From Salipiger marinus (GTDB lineage: Bacteria > Pseudomonadota > Alphaproteobacteria > Rhodobacterales > Rhodobacteraceae): a DNA stretch of 64,000 bases. Under the pieces are notes generated by a model. It worked only from the letters and a program-made list of their open reading frames with translations, did no database searches and was not told the origin of the DNA. Below are positions 25,176 through 34,676 of the stretch, piece after piece. The position numbers and the translations under genes were made by a program. The DNA is taken from assembly GCF_900100085.1 (NCBI RefSeq), contig NZ_FNEJ01000019.1, positions 1-64,000 of the forward strand, written 5' to 3'. Position 1 is the first letter of the stretch. The number at the start of each line of letters is the position of its first letter.

Positions 25176-26393
25176 TCAGAGCCGCCTTGCGCCGGGGGAC
25201 AGCGCGCGGGTCAGCTCATCCTCGCGCCCGTCCATGATTTCTGCCAGCAGCCGCCCCGTGGTGGGGCCAAGGGTAAATCCCTGATGGCCGTGGCCAAAAT
25301 CGAACCACAGCCCGCGATGGCGCGGTGCTGCCCCCACCAGCGGCAGCATGTCGGGCAGGCAGGGGCGGTGGCCGTGCCAGATGCTGTCCGGCACAGGATC
25401 GCCCAAGGGGACAAGCTCCGCCGCCGCCTGCGCGCCGCGCTGCAGCTGGCGCAGGTCGCGCGGCGCGGCAAGCCCGGTCAGATGCGCGCCCGTGGTGATG
25501 CGCAGCCCGCGCGCCATGCTCGACAGCACGATGCCATTGTCCACATCCACATAGGGCCGCGCCAGCGTCGCGGGGCTGGCGAAATGGCCGTGATAGCCGC
25601 GTTTGGTCACCATCGGCACGCGGTAGCCCAGCCGTTCCAGCAGGGCGGGCGACCAAGGCCCAAGCGCCACCACCACGTCCGAGGCGGTGACCTCTCCGGC
25701 GCTGGTGTAAAGCCGCCAGCCCGGCCCGCGATTCGACAGGGACAGGATCTCTGCCGTGACGATCCGCCCGCCGCGCGCGGTCAGCAGATCCGCATAGGCG
25801 CGGCAAAGCGCGCCGGGGTCGCTGCTGCTCCAGCTGTCGGTCCATGTCAGGATGCCCGCAACGGGGGCATGCAGCGCGGGCTCGTCAGTGGCGAGGGTGG
25901 AGGCGATGCCATACCGCTCCCGCATCAGGTCGGCATGGCGGGCGGCGGCCTCCAGCGTGGCGGGCTGGCGGTGGATCTCGCCCAGTCCCGTGCGCCGGAT
26001 CAGCGCCTCGCTGCCCGAGGCGGCGATGAGCGGCGCGTGGTCGGTCGTGGCGCGGGCCACCAGCCGGGCATAGCTTTGCGACAGCGCCTGATGCCGCACC
26101 GGGCTGGAATTGCCCCAATAGGTCCAGAGCGCTGCCGCCTGCCGCAGCACCCCGCGCGGGTGCCACAGCAGATCGTTGCTGCGCCCCCGCGCATAGGTCC
26201 AGAGCGTGGCGAGATCGCGCGGAAAGGCATAGGGTTCCGCCGCTTCCGCCTGAATCGCCCCCGCATTGCCGTGGCTGGTTTCCGCACCGGGGCCGGTGCG
26301 GTCGATGACGGTGACCGCATGTCCGGCCTCCTGCAGGGCAAGCGCGGCGCCCAAGCCCGCCATGCCTGCGCCCAGAATGACAGTCTCCGTCAT
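25176..26393 (-). CDS. FAD-dependent D-amino-acid dehydrogenase-like oxidoreductase (DadA family)
   Basis: 405 aa DAO-family flavoprotein. The N-terminal dinucleotide motif GAGMAGLGAALALQEAG binds FAD; the C-terminal half has DFGHGHQGFTLGPTTGRLLAE, the conserved flavin-contacting end of the family. Such enzymes oxidise D-amino acids (or related secondary amines) to imino acids that hydrolyse to keto acids. It is the last gene of the ten-gene operon. RidA, which hydrolyses imines, is encoded 9 bases upstream, which fits a shared task. The substrate is not determined by sequence. Confidence 0.85.
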   Translation of the reverse strand: MTETVILGAGMAGLGAALALQEAGHAVTVIDRTGPGAETSHGNAGAIQAEAAEPYAFPRDLATLWTYARGRSNDLLWHPRGVLRQAAALWTYWGNSSPVRHQALSQSYARLVARATTDHAPLIAASGSEALIRRTGLGEIHRQPATLEAAARHADLMRERYGIASTLATDEPALHAPVAGILTWTDSWSSSDPGALCRAYADLLTARGGRIVTAEILSLSNRGPGWRLYTSAGEVTASDVVVALGPWSPALLERLGYRVPMVTKRGYHGHFASPATLARPYVDVDNGIVLSSMARGLRITTGAHLTGLAAPRDLRQLQRGAQAAAELVPLGDPVPDSIWHGHRPCLPDMLPLVGAAPRHRGLWFDFGHGHQGFTLGPTTGRLLAEIMDGREDELTRALSPGARRL

Positions 26394-26402
26394 CGGTCTG
26401 CC

Positions 26403-26735
26403 TCAGCCCTTGGCGATGACGGTGATTTCCACCTTCGCGTCGATCATCAGCGCGCAGCCGATGGTGGTGCGCACCGGAAAGGGTTCCGGAAAGCGCGCGG
26501 AATAGACCGCGTTGAAGGCGGCAAAATCCGCAGGATCGGTCAGGTAGCAGGTGCAGGAGATCACGTCGGCCAGCGACTTGCCCTCCTTGGCCAGTGTCGC
26601 CTCGATATTGTTAAGGCACTGTTCGGTCTGCGCGGTGATGCCCTCGGGCAGGGTGCCGTCAGGGGCAAAGCCCAGCTCGCCCGACAGATAAAGCGTGTCG
26701 CCGTGGCGGCGGGTCTTGGACAGGGGGATGGCCAT
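26403..26735 (-). CDS. RidA-family imine/enamine deaminase-like protein
   Basis: 110 aa YjgF/YER057c/UK114 fold. The family pattern is seen in GDTLYLSGELGFAPDG, QTEQCLNNIEATLAKEGKSL and the C-terminal IDAKVEITVIAKG. The arginine that anchors substrate carboxylates in canonical RidA (usually in an R-x-x motif near residue 90-105) is replaced by a different context (PVRTTIGCALMIDAKVE), so it may belong to another Rid subfamily. It acts on reactive imino acids, matching its place just before the DadA-like gene. The ATG follows AAAGGA. Confidence 0.85.
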   Translation of the reverse strand: MAIPLSKTRRHGDTLYLSGELGFAPDGTLPEGITAQTEQCLNNIEATLAKEGKSLADVISCTCYLTDPADFAAFNAVYSARFPEPFPVRTTIGCALMIDAKVEITVIAKG

Positions 26736-26752
26736 GGATGGTCCTTTCAGGA

Positions 26753-28261
26753 TCAGTCGAAGGTGTAAAAGCCGGGTGCGTCGCGCAGCGCCGGGGCCGC
26801 GCGCAACAGTGCAAGATCCGGGCGGCGCGGGGCAAGGGTGGAGCTGCCCGCGATGACGGCCTCCAGTTCGGCGGCGATGGCCAGCACCTCGGCATCGCCA
26901 TGGCGGCGCCCGGTGATCTGCAGCCCGAAGGGCATGCCATTGGCGTCATGGCCGCAGGGAATGGTGATGGAGGGATGGCCGGGGATGGTGGTGGCATAGG
27001 CCAGCGCCAGCCAGTGGTAATAGCTTTGCGTGGGCGTGCCGTCGATCTGGGTGGGGTAGAACTCGCGCCACGGGCGCGGGCTGATGGTGACGGCGGGCGA
27101 CAGCAGGATGTCGTGATGGTCGAAGAACCCCTGCCACGCGCGGTGATATTCCGCCTGCCGGTGCAGCGCCCAGGAAACGTCCTCGGCGGAATAGCGGCGG
27201 CCTTCGGCGACGTTGTCGGTGACGTTGGGGCCCACCTTGTCGGGCATGGTGTCCACAAGCTGCGCGTGTTTGCCCAAGAACTGCACCGCGCGCAGGATGG
27301 CAAAGATCCGGTCGGCTTCGGTGCAGTCGGGGGTGGTGTGGTCGAGCCGCCCGAACTGCGGCTCCAGCTCGGCCAGCGCCATCTGGAAATGGCTGCGGAT
27401 CATTCCTTCGACCGGGGCAAAGCCGAAATCCTCGGTCGCGGCCACCCGCAGCGAGGACAGATCCCGCGCGGGCAGGGTGGCAAAGCCCGCCGGATCCCAC
27501 GGTGTGCGCCCGTCCACCATCACCGTATAGGGATCGCGCCGGTCGGGCCGGGCCATGACCGACAGCATCAGCCCCAGATCGCCGACGCTGCGCGCCATGG
27601 GTCCGGGGGTGGGCAGCGGGATCAGCGCCGTGCCCCGGGTGTCGCCCGGCACCACGCCGGGGCTGGGACGGAAGCCCACCACGCCGCAATAGGCCGCCGG
27701 GTTGCGCAGGCTGCCGCCGGTATCCGACCCGGTGGCGAGCGGTGTATAGCCGCAGGCCAAAGCCACCGCCGAGCCGCCGGAGGATCCGGCGCAGGTGCGG
27801 CTCAGATCATAGGGGTTGGCGGTGACGCCATTGACGGTGTTGCGGGTGTTGGCGCCCGCGCTCCATTCCGGGGTGTTGGTCTTGCCCATGGGCAGCGCCC
27901 CCGCGCCGCGCAGCGCCACCACCATGGCATCGTCGCCGGTGGCGATGTTGTCGCGGAACACCTCTGATCCGTAGGTGGTGGGCAGGCCCGCCACATCCAC
28001 CATGTCCTTGACCGCGAGCGGCAGCCCGTGCAGCGCCCCCAGCGGCGCGCCGCGCATCACCGCCGCCTCGGCGCTGCGCGCGCCTTCCAGCATGCCGTCA
28101 AAATCACGCGCGATCAGCGCGTTGACGGCGTGATCCACCGCCTCGGTGCGGGCGATGCAGGCCTCGGCCAGTTCCACCGGCGACAGCTGCTTGCGGGCGA
28201 TCAGGCGGCGGGCGGCAAGGGCGCCCAGATCGGCGGGATCGGCGGGAAGGGAGGTGCTCAT
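26753..28261 (-). CDS. amidase-signature enzyme
   Basis: 502 aa with the amidase-signature Ser-cisSer-Lys triad: Lys85 (PLAVKDMVD), the CAGSSGGSAVAL serine loop (Ser160/161) and Ser184 in GSDTGGSLRNPA. It lacks the GatA partners, so it is a free amidase hydrolysing carboxamides or amide conjugates. It has no signal peptide and is thus cytoplasmic. It sits in the operon between TauE and RidA, 17 bases before ridA. The start follows AAAGG. Confidence 0.9.
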   Translation of the reverse strand: MSTSLPADPADLGALAARRLIARKQLSPVELAEACIARTEAVDHAVNALIARDFDGMLEGARSAEAAVMRGAPLGALHGLPLAVKDMVDVAGLPTTYGSEVFRDNIATGDDAMVVALRGAGALPMGKTNTPEWSAGANTRNTVNGVTANPYDLSRTCAGSSGGSAVALACGYTPLATGSDTGGSLRNPAAYCGVVGFRPSPGVVPGDTRGTALIPLPTPGPMARSVGDLGLMLSVMARPDRRDPYTVMVDGRTPWDPAGFATLPARDLSSLRVAATEDFGFAPVEGMIRSHFQMALAELEPQFGRLDHTTPDCTEADRIFAILRAVQFLGKHAQLVDTMPDKVGPNVTDNVAEGRRYSAEDVSWALHRQAEYHRAWQGFFDHHDILLSPAVTISPRPWREFYPTQIDGTPTQSYYHWLALAYATTIPGHPSITIPCGHDANGMPFGLQITGRRHGDAEVLAIAAELEAVIAGSSTLAPRRPDLALLRAAPALRDAPGFYTFD

Positions 28262-28292
28262 GGAATATGGCCTTTCATGGATAAGGAGGGGC

Positions 28293-29108
28293 TCAGCCCA
28301 TCACGCCCTTGCGCAGCATGTTGCCCGCCAGCACCAGAACGGTGACGGCAAACACCACCCGCAGATGCGCGGGGCTCAGCCGGTGGGCAAGCCGGACGCC
28401 CAAGGGCACGGTGACCAGCGTGGCAAGCGTGACCAGCGCCACGGCGGGCAGGTTGACATAGCCCACGGTGTAGGGCGGCTTGCCGGTGATCTGCCAGCCG
28501 GTCAGCAGGAAGGTGATGAACGCGGGGACCGAGATCAGCAGCCCGAACCCGGGCGAGGTGCCCACGGCGCGATGCGGCGGCACGTTATAGGCGGTCAGCA
28601 GCGGCACGGTGAAAGACCCGCCGCCAATGCCCATCAGCGCCGAACAGAAGCCGATGAACCCGCCATAAACGGCGCTGAGCGCGCGCCCGGGCAGATCCTG
28701 CGCCAGCCGCCAGTGGCGCGGGCCAAAGGCCATATAAAGCCCCAGCGTCACGCCGATCAGGCCGAACACCACCTGCAGTTCGCGCGACCGCAGGGCGGCG
28801 GCGGCAAACACCCCCGCCACGGCGCCCACGGCGATGAACGGCCCCCAGCCCCGGATCAGGTGGGCGCTGACCGCGCCGCGCCGGTGATGCGCCAGAACCG
28901 ACCGCAGCGAGGTGAAGATGATCGTGCCGGTCGAGGTGGCCACGCAGATCTGCATGAGCTGGTCGGGGTGATAGTCCAGCGCCTCGAAGACGTAATAGAA
29001 CACCGGCACCAGCACGATGCCGCCGCCCACGCCCAGAAGCCCCGAAATGATGCCCGCCACCCCGCCTGCGGCGGCGATCAGGACCAGGAGCAGCAGCGCC
29101 TCCTGCAT
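28293..29108 (-). CDS. TauE/SafE-family membrane exporter
   Basis: 271 aa, about eight helices in two repeats, each opening with a glycine-rich turn (GVAGIISGLLGVGGGIVLVP and GFCSALMGIGGGSFTVPLL). TauE/SafE proteins move sulfite, sulfoacetate or related anions across the inner membrane. Within an amide-conjugate operon it may export a sulfonated or organic-acid by-product. The ATG at 29108 overlaps the M20 stop by one base; a GTG one codon earlier (29111) is equally possible. Confidence 0.87.
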   Translation of the reverse strand: MQEALLLLVLIAAAGGVAGIISGLLGVGGGIVLVPVFYYVFEALDYHPDQLMQICVATSTGTIIFTSLRSVLAHHRRGAVSAHLIRGWGPFIAVGAVAGVFAAAALRSRELQVVFGLIGVTLGLYMAFGPRHWRLAQDLPGRALSAVYGGFIGFCSALMGIGGGSFTVPLLTAYNVPPHRAVGTSPGFGLLISVPAFITFLLTGWQITGKPPYTVGYVNLPAVALVTLATLVTVPLGVRLAHRLSPAHLRVVFAVTVLVLAGNMLRKGVMG

Positions 29109-30502
29109 CACGCGGCCCGCCCGGGCAGACCGGCGCCTGCGGCGATCTCGGCGAAAAGCCCGGTCATGCCGATCAGCGCCTGCCGCGCCAGCGGCTTCAG
29201 GATATGTTCGTTGGGCGCGTGCTGCGAACAGCCCGCATAGGAATGCGGCACCCAGATCGTGGGCAGCGCCAGCACTTCGGCAAAGCAGTCATTGGGCAGC
29301 GATCCGCCCAGATTGGGCAGGATGTCCGGCGCGCGGTCGGTGGCGCGCTCCAGCGCCGCACTGGCAAAGCGCACCCACGGATGATCGGGGTCAAGCCGCG
29401 TGGCCGGAAAGCTGCCGCTGTCGGCAGCCTCGATGCGCACCTGCGTAAAGCCCTGCGCGTCCAGATGGCGGCGCAGCGCGGGCAGGATGTCCGCAGGATC
29501 GGTGCCCACCACATAGCGCAGCTGGCAGGTGGCGCGGGCATGGCCGGAAATGGCGTTGACCGGCGCCTCCGGCACGCCCGATTTCATCGCAAGCACCGCG
29601 AAGCTGTTCCAGCCAAAGACCCGTTCGGCGGGGCTCAGGCTTTCTTCGCCCCAGTCAGGGTCGAGCGCGATCCCGGCCTCGACGGCGGGCAGCACCGCCA
29701 GCACCTCGCGGATGCGCGGAGTCAGGCTGTCGGGGCGCCATTCCGGCACCCGGATCTGGCCGCGCGCATCGGTGATGCAGGCCAGCGCATGGGCAAGGAT
29801 CATCGCCGGATCGGCCAGAAGCCCGCCGAAATTGCCGGAATGATGCGCGCCCTCGCGCAGATCCACCACCAGATCGAACATCGCGCCGCCGCGCGAGCCG
29901 GTAAAGATCGTGGGCCGGTCCGGGGTCAGGCGCGGCCCGTCCGAGGCGATGAACACATCCGCCGCCAGCAGACCGGCATTCTCCTCGCAGAACTGCTTCA
30001 GCCCCGGCGAGCCCGCTTCCTCGCCCATCTCGATCAGCAGCTTGGCGTTGAAGCCCAGACGGCCCTCCGCCTCGATCAGTGCCGCCATGGCGCGCAGGTT
30101 GATGAGATGCTGGCACTTGTTGTCGGCGCTGCCCCGGCCATAAAGCCGCTCGCCCTCTTCGGTCAGGGTGAAGGGGGTCAGCCCCGCGCGCCACTGGTCG
30201 GTCTGGGCGCGGATCACGTCGCCATGGCCATAGGTCAGCACGGTGGTCAGCGCCGGATCCTCGATCCGCTCCGCCGTCAGGATCGGGCCTGCCCCCGCCG
30301 GGTTGGCATGGATGCGGCAGGCAAAGCCCATGGCCTGCAGCATAGGGATCATCGCCTCGTCCAGATAGGCGCGCAGATGCGGCGCGCCATGCGGCTCCTG
30401 GCTTTCGGTGGGAAAGGCCACCAGCCGCGCCAGATCGGCCTGAAAGCGGCCCGTGTCGAAATAGTCTGCGCTGATCGCCAGCGCCGCGTCATGAGAGGTC
30501 AT
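29108..30502 (-). CDS. M20-family metallopeptidase / acyl-amino-acid hydrolase
   Basis: 464 aa zinc hydrolase. Metal ligands are recognisable: His in VLTYGHGDVI, bridging Asp in GSADNKCQH, Glu-Glu in EMGEEAGSPG and the C-terminal His near HSYAGCSQHAPNE. The dimerisation domain lies at about 210-340 (EGAHHSGNFGG). Members cleave dipeptides or deacylate amino acids. Being in the same operon as gamma-glutamyltransferase and amidase, it probably removes a second group from an imported conjugate. No signal peptide. Confidence 0.9.
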   Translation of the reverse strand: MTSHDAALAISADYFDTGRFQADLARLVAFPTESQEPHGAPHLRAYLDEAMIPMLQAMGFACRIHANPAGAGPILTAERIEDPALTTVLTYGHGDVIRAQTDQWRAGLTPFTLTEEGERLYGRGSADNKCQHLINLRAMAALIEAEGRLGFNAKLLIEMGEEAGSPGLKQFCEENAGLLAADVFIASDGPRLTPDRPTIFTGSRGGAMFDLVVDLREGAHHSGNFGGLLADPAMILAHALACITDARGQIRVPEWRPDSLTPRIREVLAVLPAVEAGIALDPDWGEESLSPAERVFGWNSFAVLAMKSGVPEAPVNAISGHARATCQLRYVVGTDPADILPALRRHLDAQGFTQVRIEAADSGSFPATRLDPDHPWVRFASAALERATDRAPDILPNLGGSLPNDCFAEVLALPTIWVPHSYAGCSQHAPNEHILKPLARQALIGMTGLFAEIAAGAGLPGRAA

Positions 30503-30514
30503 CGGATCGGTCTT

Positions 30515-32095
30515 TCAGGACAAAGGTTCGGCCACCCCATCGCCCCAAGGCGAAAAGGTCTCGGTCGTGCCGGAATTGACATCGCCTGTCCGCATCACCC
30601 CGGCGGGGCAGGCGAAGGCATAGGGAAAGGGCAGGCGCTGGGCGGTGGCGGTGGGAAAGCGCGCCGCCAGCGCCCCGGTCACCGCGCCCGCCAGCCGTTC
30701 GTCGGCGATCACCACATCGCCGCCCGACACGTCGAGCCGGGGGGCCTCGATCGCGTCCTGCAGGGTCATGCCCTGTTCGATCAGGTGGCCCGCGATCTGG
30801 CCCACGGCGGGCATGATCTTGCGCCCGCCGCTGGCGCCCAGCGCAAAGCGCCGCCCCGGCGCCTCGCCGATCACCGGGCAGACATTCATCAGGCAGCGCT
30901 TGCCGGGTGCCAGCGAGTTGGGCTTGCCCGGTTCCGGATCGAACCACATGATGCCGTTGTTGAGCATCAGCCCGGTCTGCGGCGACAGCGTGCGCGAGCC
31001 GAAGATCGACAGCAGCGTCTGGGTCATGGCGACCATGTTGCCCTGCCGGTCCACGATGGAAAAATGCGTGGTGCAGCCGGGGGCCTTGGCCGCCTCGTGA
31101 TCGCCCATGCCAGCAAGCCGCGCCTCATAGGCGGCGCGCAGGGCCGTCGCGCGGGCCACATGCGCCTGCGGGCTTGCGGCCTCCGCTGCGGCATAATCCT
31201 GCTGCCAGCGCGCCACCGCATCGGCGAGCGTCGGCCCGGCGCTGAAGCTGGGCACCGCCCACAGCCCGCCGTCGCGGAAGGGGATGTGCAGCGGCGCCTG
31301 CCAGTCGGCGCGATAGCTGGCCAGATCGCCTGCGGTCAGGAAGCCGCCCTTGGCGGTCACATCGGCCACCAGCGCCTGCGCGATGTCGCCTTCGTAGAAA
31401 TCGCGCGGGCCCGCCTCGGCCAGCCGGGTCAGGGTCGCGGCCATGGCGGACTGATCGAGCCGCAGTTCCGACTGCGCCGTCCAGCCAAAGATCTTGGGCC
31501 ATGTGCCTTGATCCAGAAACAGCGCCGCCGCATCGGGATCGCGCGACAGCGCCTGCGCCGAGGAGGCGATGATCAGCGCGGCATACCAGTCGACCAGCAT
31601 CCCCTGCTTGGCAAAGCTGATGGCCGGGGCCAGCAGGTCGGCCCATGGCATCCGGCCAAAGCGGCCATGCACCTCTGCCGCGCCCGCCACGGTGCCGGGC
31701 ACCGCCACCGAGGATCCGCCGATGACGTTGCGATCCTCCACCACCGCTTCCCAGGGGAACAGATCCCCCGTGGCCTTGCCGGTGCCCGCCAGCGGGTAAT
31801 GGGCCGGATCCAGCGCTTCGGACGCGCACATGCCGTAATTCACCGCATAGGCGCGGCCTTCGTCCTCGCGCCACAGCATCATGGCGCCGCCGCCCATGGG
31901 GCCGGACATCCACGGTTCCAGCACCCCGATGGCGAAGCTGACCGCCACCGCCGCATCGACCGCGTCGCCGCCTGCGGCCAGCACCTGCGCGCCTGCTTCG
32001 GCAGCCAGCGCATGCTGTGCCGCCACCACCCCGCCCGAGGTCGCGGTGACCCCCGGCTTGCGCACGCTTTGCGAACGCGAAAACGATCCGCTCAT
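30515..32095 (-). CDS. gamma-glutamyltransferase family protein, apparently cytoplasmic
   Basis: 526 aa single-chain precursor of the Ntn-hydrolase fold. The self-cleavage and catalytic Thr is Thr342 in CTTHFSIVD; the AVDAAVAVSFAIGVLEPWMSG N-terminal region and the LGASGGRKIMPAVGQ oxyanion loop are normal. Family members transfer or hydrolyse gamma-glutamyl groups of glutathione and analogues, although some act on other amides. Unlike most GGTs it has no signal peptide: it starts [18 protein letters not shown]. This fits cytoplasmic action after import. The start overlaps the ATPase stop by 4 bases (ATGA). Confidence 0.88.
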   Translation of the reverse strand: MSGSFSRSQSVRKPGVTATSGGVVAAQHALAAEAGAQVLAAGGDAVDAAVAVSFAIGVLEPWMSGPMGGGAMMLWREDEGRAYAVNYGMCASEALDPAHYPLAGTGKATGDLFPWEAVVEDRNVIGGSSVAVPGTVAGAAEVHGRFGRMPWADLLAPAISFAKQGMLVDWYAALIIASSAQALSRDPDAAALFLDQGTWPKIFGWTAQSELRLDQSAMAATLTRLAEAGPRDFYEGDIAQALVADVTAKGGFLTAGDLASYRADWQAPLHIPFRDGGLWAVPSFSAGPTLADAVARWQQDYAAAEAASPQAHVARATALRAAYEARLAGMGDHEAAKAPGCTTHFSIVDRQGNMVAMTQTLLSIFGSRTLSPQTGLMLNNGIMWFDPEPGKPNSLAPGKRCLMNVCPVIGEAPGRRFALGASGGRKIMPAVGQIAGHLIEQGMTLQDAIEAPRLDVSGGDVVIADERLAGAVTGALAARFPTATAQRLPFPYAFACPAGVMRTGDVNSGTTETFSPWGDGVAEPLS

Positions 32096-33753
32096 ATCAA
32101 CCCTCCCATGGCATCAAGCCGCGCGGGGGGCAGGGAGGCGATGTCGGGCACCTCCCAGGCCTGACCCGGCTGCGCGGCCAGCAGTTTCTGCGTATAGGCG
32201 TGTTTGGGGGTGCCGAACACCTCGTCGACGGTGCCGCGCTCCACGATCTCGCCTTTCTGCATCACGATGAGCCGGTCGCAGACCTGTGCCGCCACCCGCA
32301 GGTCATGGGTGATGAAAAGCACGGTCAGCCCCATGCGGTCGCGGATCTCGTTGAGCAGTTTCAGCACCTCTTTCTGCACCGACACATCCAGCGCCGACAC
32401 CGCCTCGTCGGCGATCAGCACCTTGGGTTCGACCATCAGCGCGCGGGCGATGCAGATGCGCTGCCGCTGCCCGCCGGAAAACTGGTTGGGATAGCGGTTG
32501 AGCGCCTCCGGCTCCAGCCGCACGATCCGCATCAGCTCGCGGGCGCGCGCCATCACCTTGGCGCGCGGTTCGCCGAAATTGGTCGGCCCCTCGGCCAGCT
32601 GGTCGCCGATGGTGCGCCGCGGGTTGAGCGAGCCATACGGATCCTGAAAGACGATCTGGATGTCCTTGCGATAGGGGTGCAGCGCCCGGCGCGAATAACC
32701 CGCGATGTTGGTGCCCTCCACCCAGACCGCGCCGTTGTCCGGATCCTCCAGCCGGATCAGGCATTTGACCAGCGTCGACTTGCCAGAGCCGCTTTCGCCC
32801 ACGATGCCCAGCGTTTCACCCCGGCGCACGCCGAATTCGATATCGCGGCAGGCATGGACGGTGCGGGCGGGGCGGAACATGGTGCCCCGGATGTGATAGG
32901 TCTTGTCCAGCCCCGCCACGCGCAGGATCTCTGGCGAGCGCGACAGATCCTGCCCCACGGCCCGGCTGCGGCGCGGCACGGCGTCGATCAGCAGGCGGGT
33001 ATAGGGATGGCGGGGGCGGGTCAGCACCTCTTCAGCGGGGCCCTGTTCGACGATGCGGCCCTGCTTCATCACCACCACGCGGTCGGCAATCTCTGCCACC
33101 ACGTCGAAATCATGGGTGACGAACAGGATGCCGGCGGAGTGTTTTTCGCGCAGATCCTTCAGCAGATGCAGGATCTGCGCCTGTGTCGACAGATCAAGCG
33201 CTGTGGTCGGCTCGTCCGCGATCAGCAGCGCCGGATCCAGCGCCAGCGCCATGGCGATGACGATGCGCTGGCGCTGCCCGCCCGACAGCTGATGCGGGTA
33301 GCTTTCGTAGATGCGCGGCGGGTCGGGCAGCTGCACCTCGTCCAGCAGATGCAGCGTGCGGGCGCGGCGCTCGGCCTTCGACAGCGTGGTGTGCTGTTCG
33401 AACATCTCCTCGATCTGGTCGCCCACGGTGTAGCAGGGATTGAGCGCCGACATCGGCTCCTGAAAGATCATCGCCATGCGGCGCCCGCGCAGCTTGGCAT
33501 GTTCGGCGGCGGGCAGGGTCAGCAGGTCGCGCCCTTCGAACAGCACCTCGCCGGAACTGGGGGTCAGCGCCTTGGGCAGCAGCCCCATGGTGGTGAAGGC
33601 GGTGATCGACTTGCCGGAGCCGCTTTCGCCGACGATGCAGACGATCTCGCGCGGCTGGACCTGCAGGGTCAGCGCCTCGACCGCATGGGGGCGGTCGGCG
33701 CCGCGCGGCAGATCCACGGTCAGGTTGCGGATGGACAGGATGGGATCGGTCAT
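32092..33753 (-). CDS. fused dipeptide ABC transporter ATPase (second system)
   Basis: 553 aa with two ABC ATPase domains: first [35 protein letters not shown]; second (about 275-530) [35 protein letters not shown]. Both look active. It drives the permeases encoded directly upstream. The start at 33753 overlaps the permease stop by one base (TGATG). It is only moderately like the first ATPase at 21561, so the two transporters are separate systems rather than a recent duplication. Confidence 0.94.
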   Translation of the reverse strand: MTDPILSIRNLTVDLPRGADRPHAVEALTLQVQPREIVCIVGESGSGKSITAFTTMGLLPKALTPSSGEVLFEGRDLLTLPAAEHAKLRGRRMAMIFQEPMSALNPCYTVGDQIEEMFEQHTTLSKAERRARTLHLLDEVQLPDPPRIYESYPHQLSGGQRQRIVIAMALALDPALLIADEPTTALDLSTQAQILHLLKDLREKHSAGILFVTHDFDVVAEIADRVVVMKQGRIVEQGPAEEVLTRPRHPYTRLLIDAVPRRSRAVGQDLSRSPEILRVAGLDKTYHIRGTMFRPARTVHACRDIEFGVRRGETLGIVGESGSGKSTLVKCLIRLEDPDNGAVWVEGTNIAGYSRRALHPYRKDIQIVFQDPYGSLNPRRTIGDQLAEGPTNFGEPRAKVMARARELMRIVRLEPEALNRYPNQFSGGQRQRICIARALMVEPKVLIADEAVSALDVSVQKEVLKLLNEIRDRMGLTVLFITHDLRVAAQVCDRLIVMQKGEIVERGTVDEVFGTPKHAYTQKLLAAQPGQAWEVPDIASLPPARLDAMGGLI

Positions 33754-34670
33754 CAGTTGCGCCCCTCGGGGGCGGTGACATCGCGGATGCCGTCGCCCAG
33801 CATGTTGATGGACAGGACCAGCAGGAACAGCGCCACGCCGGGAATGGTGATGAGCCACGGCTCGAACAGCAGCATTTCCTTGCCTTCGGAGATCATCAGC
33901 CCCCAGGACGGCGTGGGCGGCTGCACCCCCAGCCCCAGAAAGGACAGCGCCGCCTCAAGGATGATGGCATGGGCCATTTCCAGCGTGAAGATCACGATGA
34001 GATGGTTCATCACGTTGGGCAGGATGTCCTTCCACAGGATGCGCGGCAGCGAGGCGCCCAGCACCTCGGCGGCGGCGACATATTCCAGCTTGCGCACCTG
34101 CATGGTGGCGGCGCGCAGCACCACGGCGAAGCGGTCCCACAGCAGCAGGCCCAGCACGGTGACCACCACGGTCAGCGATCCGCCGAAAAGCGCCACCACC
34201 GCCAGCGCCACCAGCACCACGGGCATGGCGAGCCGCACGTTGATGAGAAAGGTCACCGCCATGTCGACGCGCCCGCCGAAATAGCCCGCAAGGATGCCAA
34301 GCGTCGATCCGATCAGCGCCGAGATGGTGGCGGCGAACAGCCCGATCATCAGCGACACCCGGGCGCCATGGGCCAGACGCGACCAGTAATCGCGCCCCAG
34401 CGCATCGGTGCCCAGCCAGTGCGTCGCCTCGCCGCCCAGAAAGACCGGCGGTTTCATCCGGGCCATCAGGCTTTGCGCATAGGGGCTGTGCTGGCTCAGC
34501 AGCGGGGCGAAGATGGCGATCAGCAGGATCACCAGCATCACCGCGCCGCCAAAGAGCAGGCCGCGATGGCGCAGCGCGCGGCGCAGCATCATCTGCCGGG
34601 GGCTGGGCTGGACCTCGCGCACGGGGGGGACGGGCGGGGTATGGGTCATGGAACTATCCGTCATGGTCAT
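33753..34670 (-). CDS. dipeptide-type ABC permease, DppC family (second system)
   Basis: 305 aa. An OppC_N-like first helix (LLFGGAVMLVILLIAIFAPLL), HWLGTDALGRDYWSR and the EAA loop VLGASLPRILWKDILPNVMN identify a DppC-type permease. It is unusually short in the N-terminal extension compared with the first system. A second in-frame ATG two codons later has better ribosome-site spacing (AAAGG). It is six bases downstream of the DppB-like gene and directly coupled to the ATPase. Confidence 0.92.
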   Translation of the reverse strand: MTMTDSSMTHTPPVPPVREVQPSPRQMMLRRALRHRGLLFGGAVMLVILLIAIFAPLLSQHSPYAQSLMARMKPPVFLGGEATHWLGTDALGRDYWSRLAHGARVSLMIGLFAATISALIGSTLGILAGYFGGRVDMAVTFLINVRLAMPVVLVALAVVALFGGSLTVVVTVLGLLLWDRFAVVLRAATMQVRKLEYVAAAEVLGASLPRILWKDILPNVMNHLIVIFTLEMAHAIILEAALSFLGLGVQPPTPSWGLMISEGKEMLLFEPWLITIPGVALFLLVLSINMLGDGIRDVTAPEGRN

Positions 34671-34676
34671 GACCTT

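Noticed and set aside
29204-32164. 986-codon open frame on the plus strand
   Set aside because: It lies antisense to the M20 and gamma-glutamyltransferase genes, both with clear motifs. The translation is His/Arg/Gly-rich with no domain, as expected of GC-rich shadow frames.
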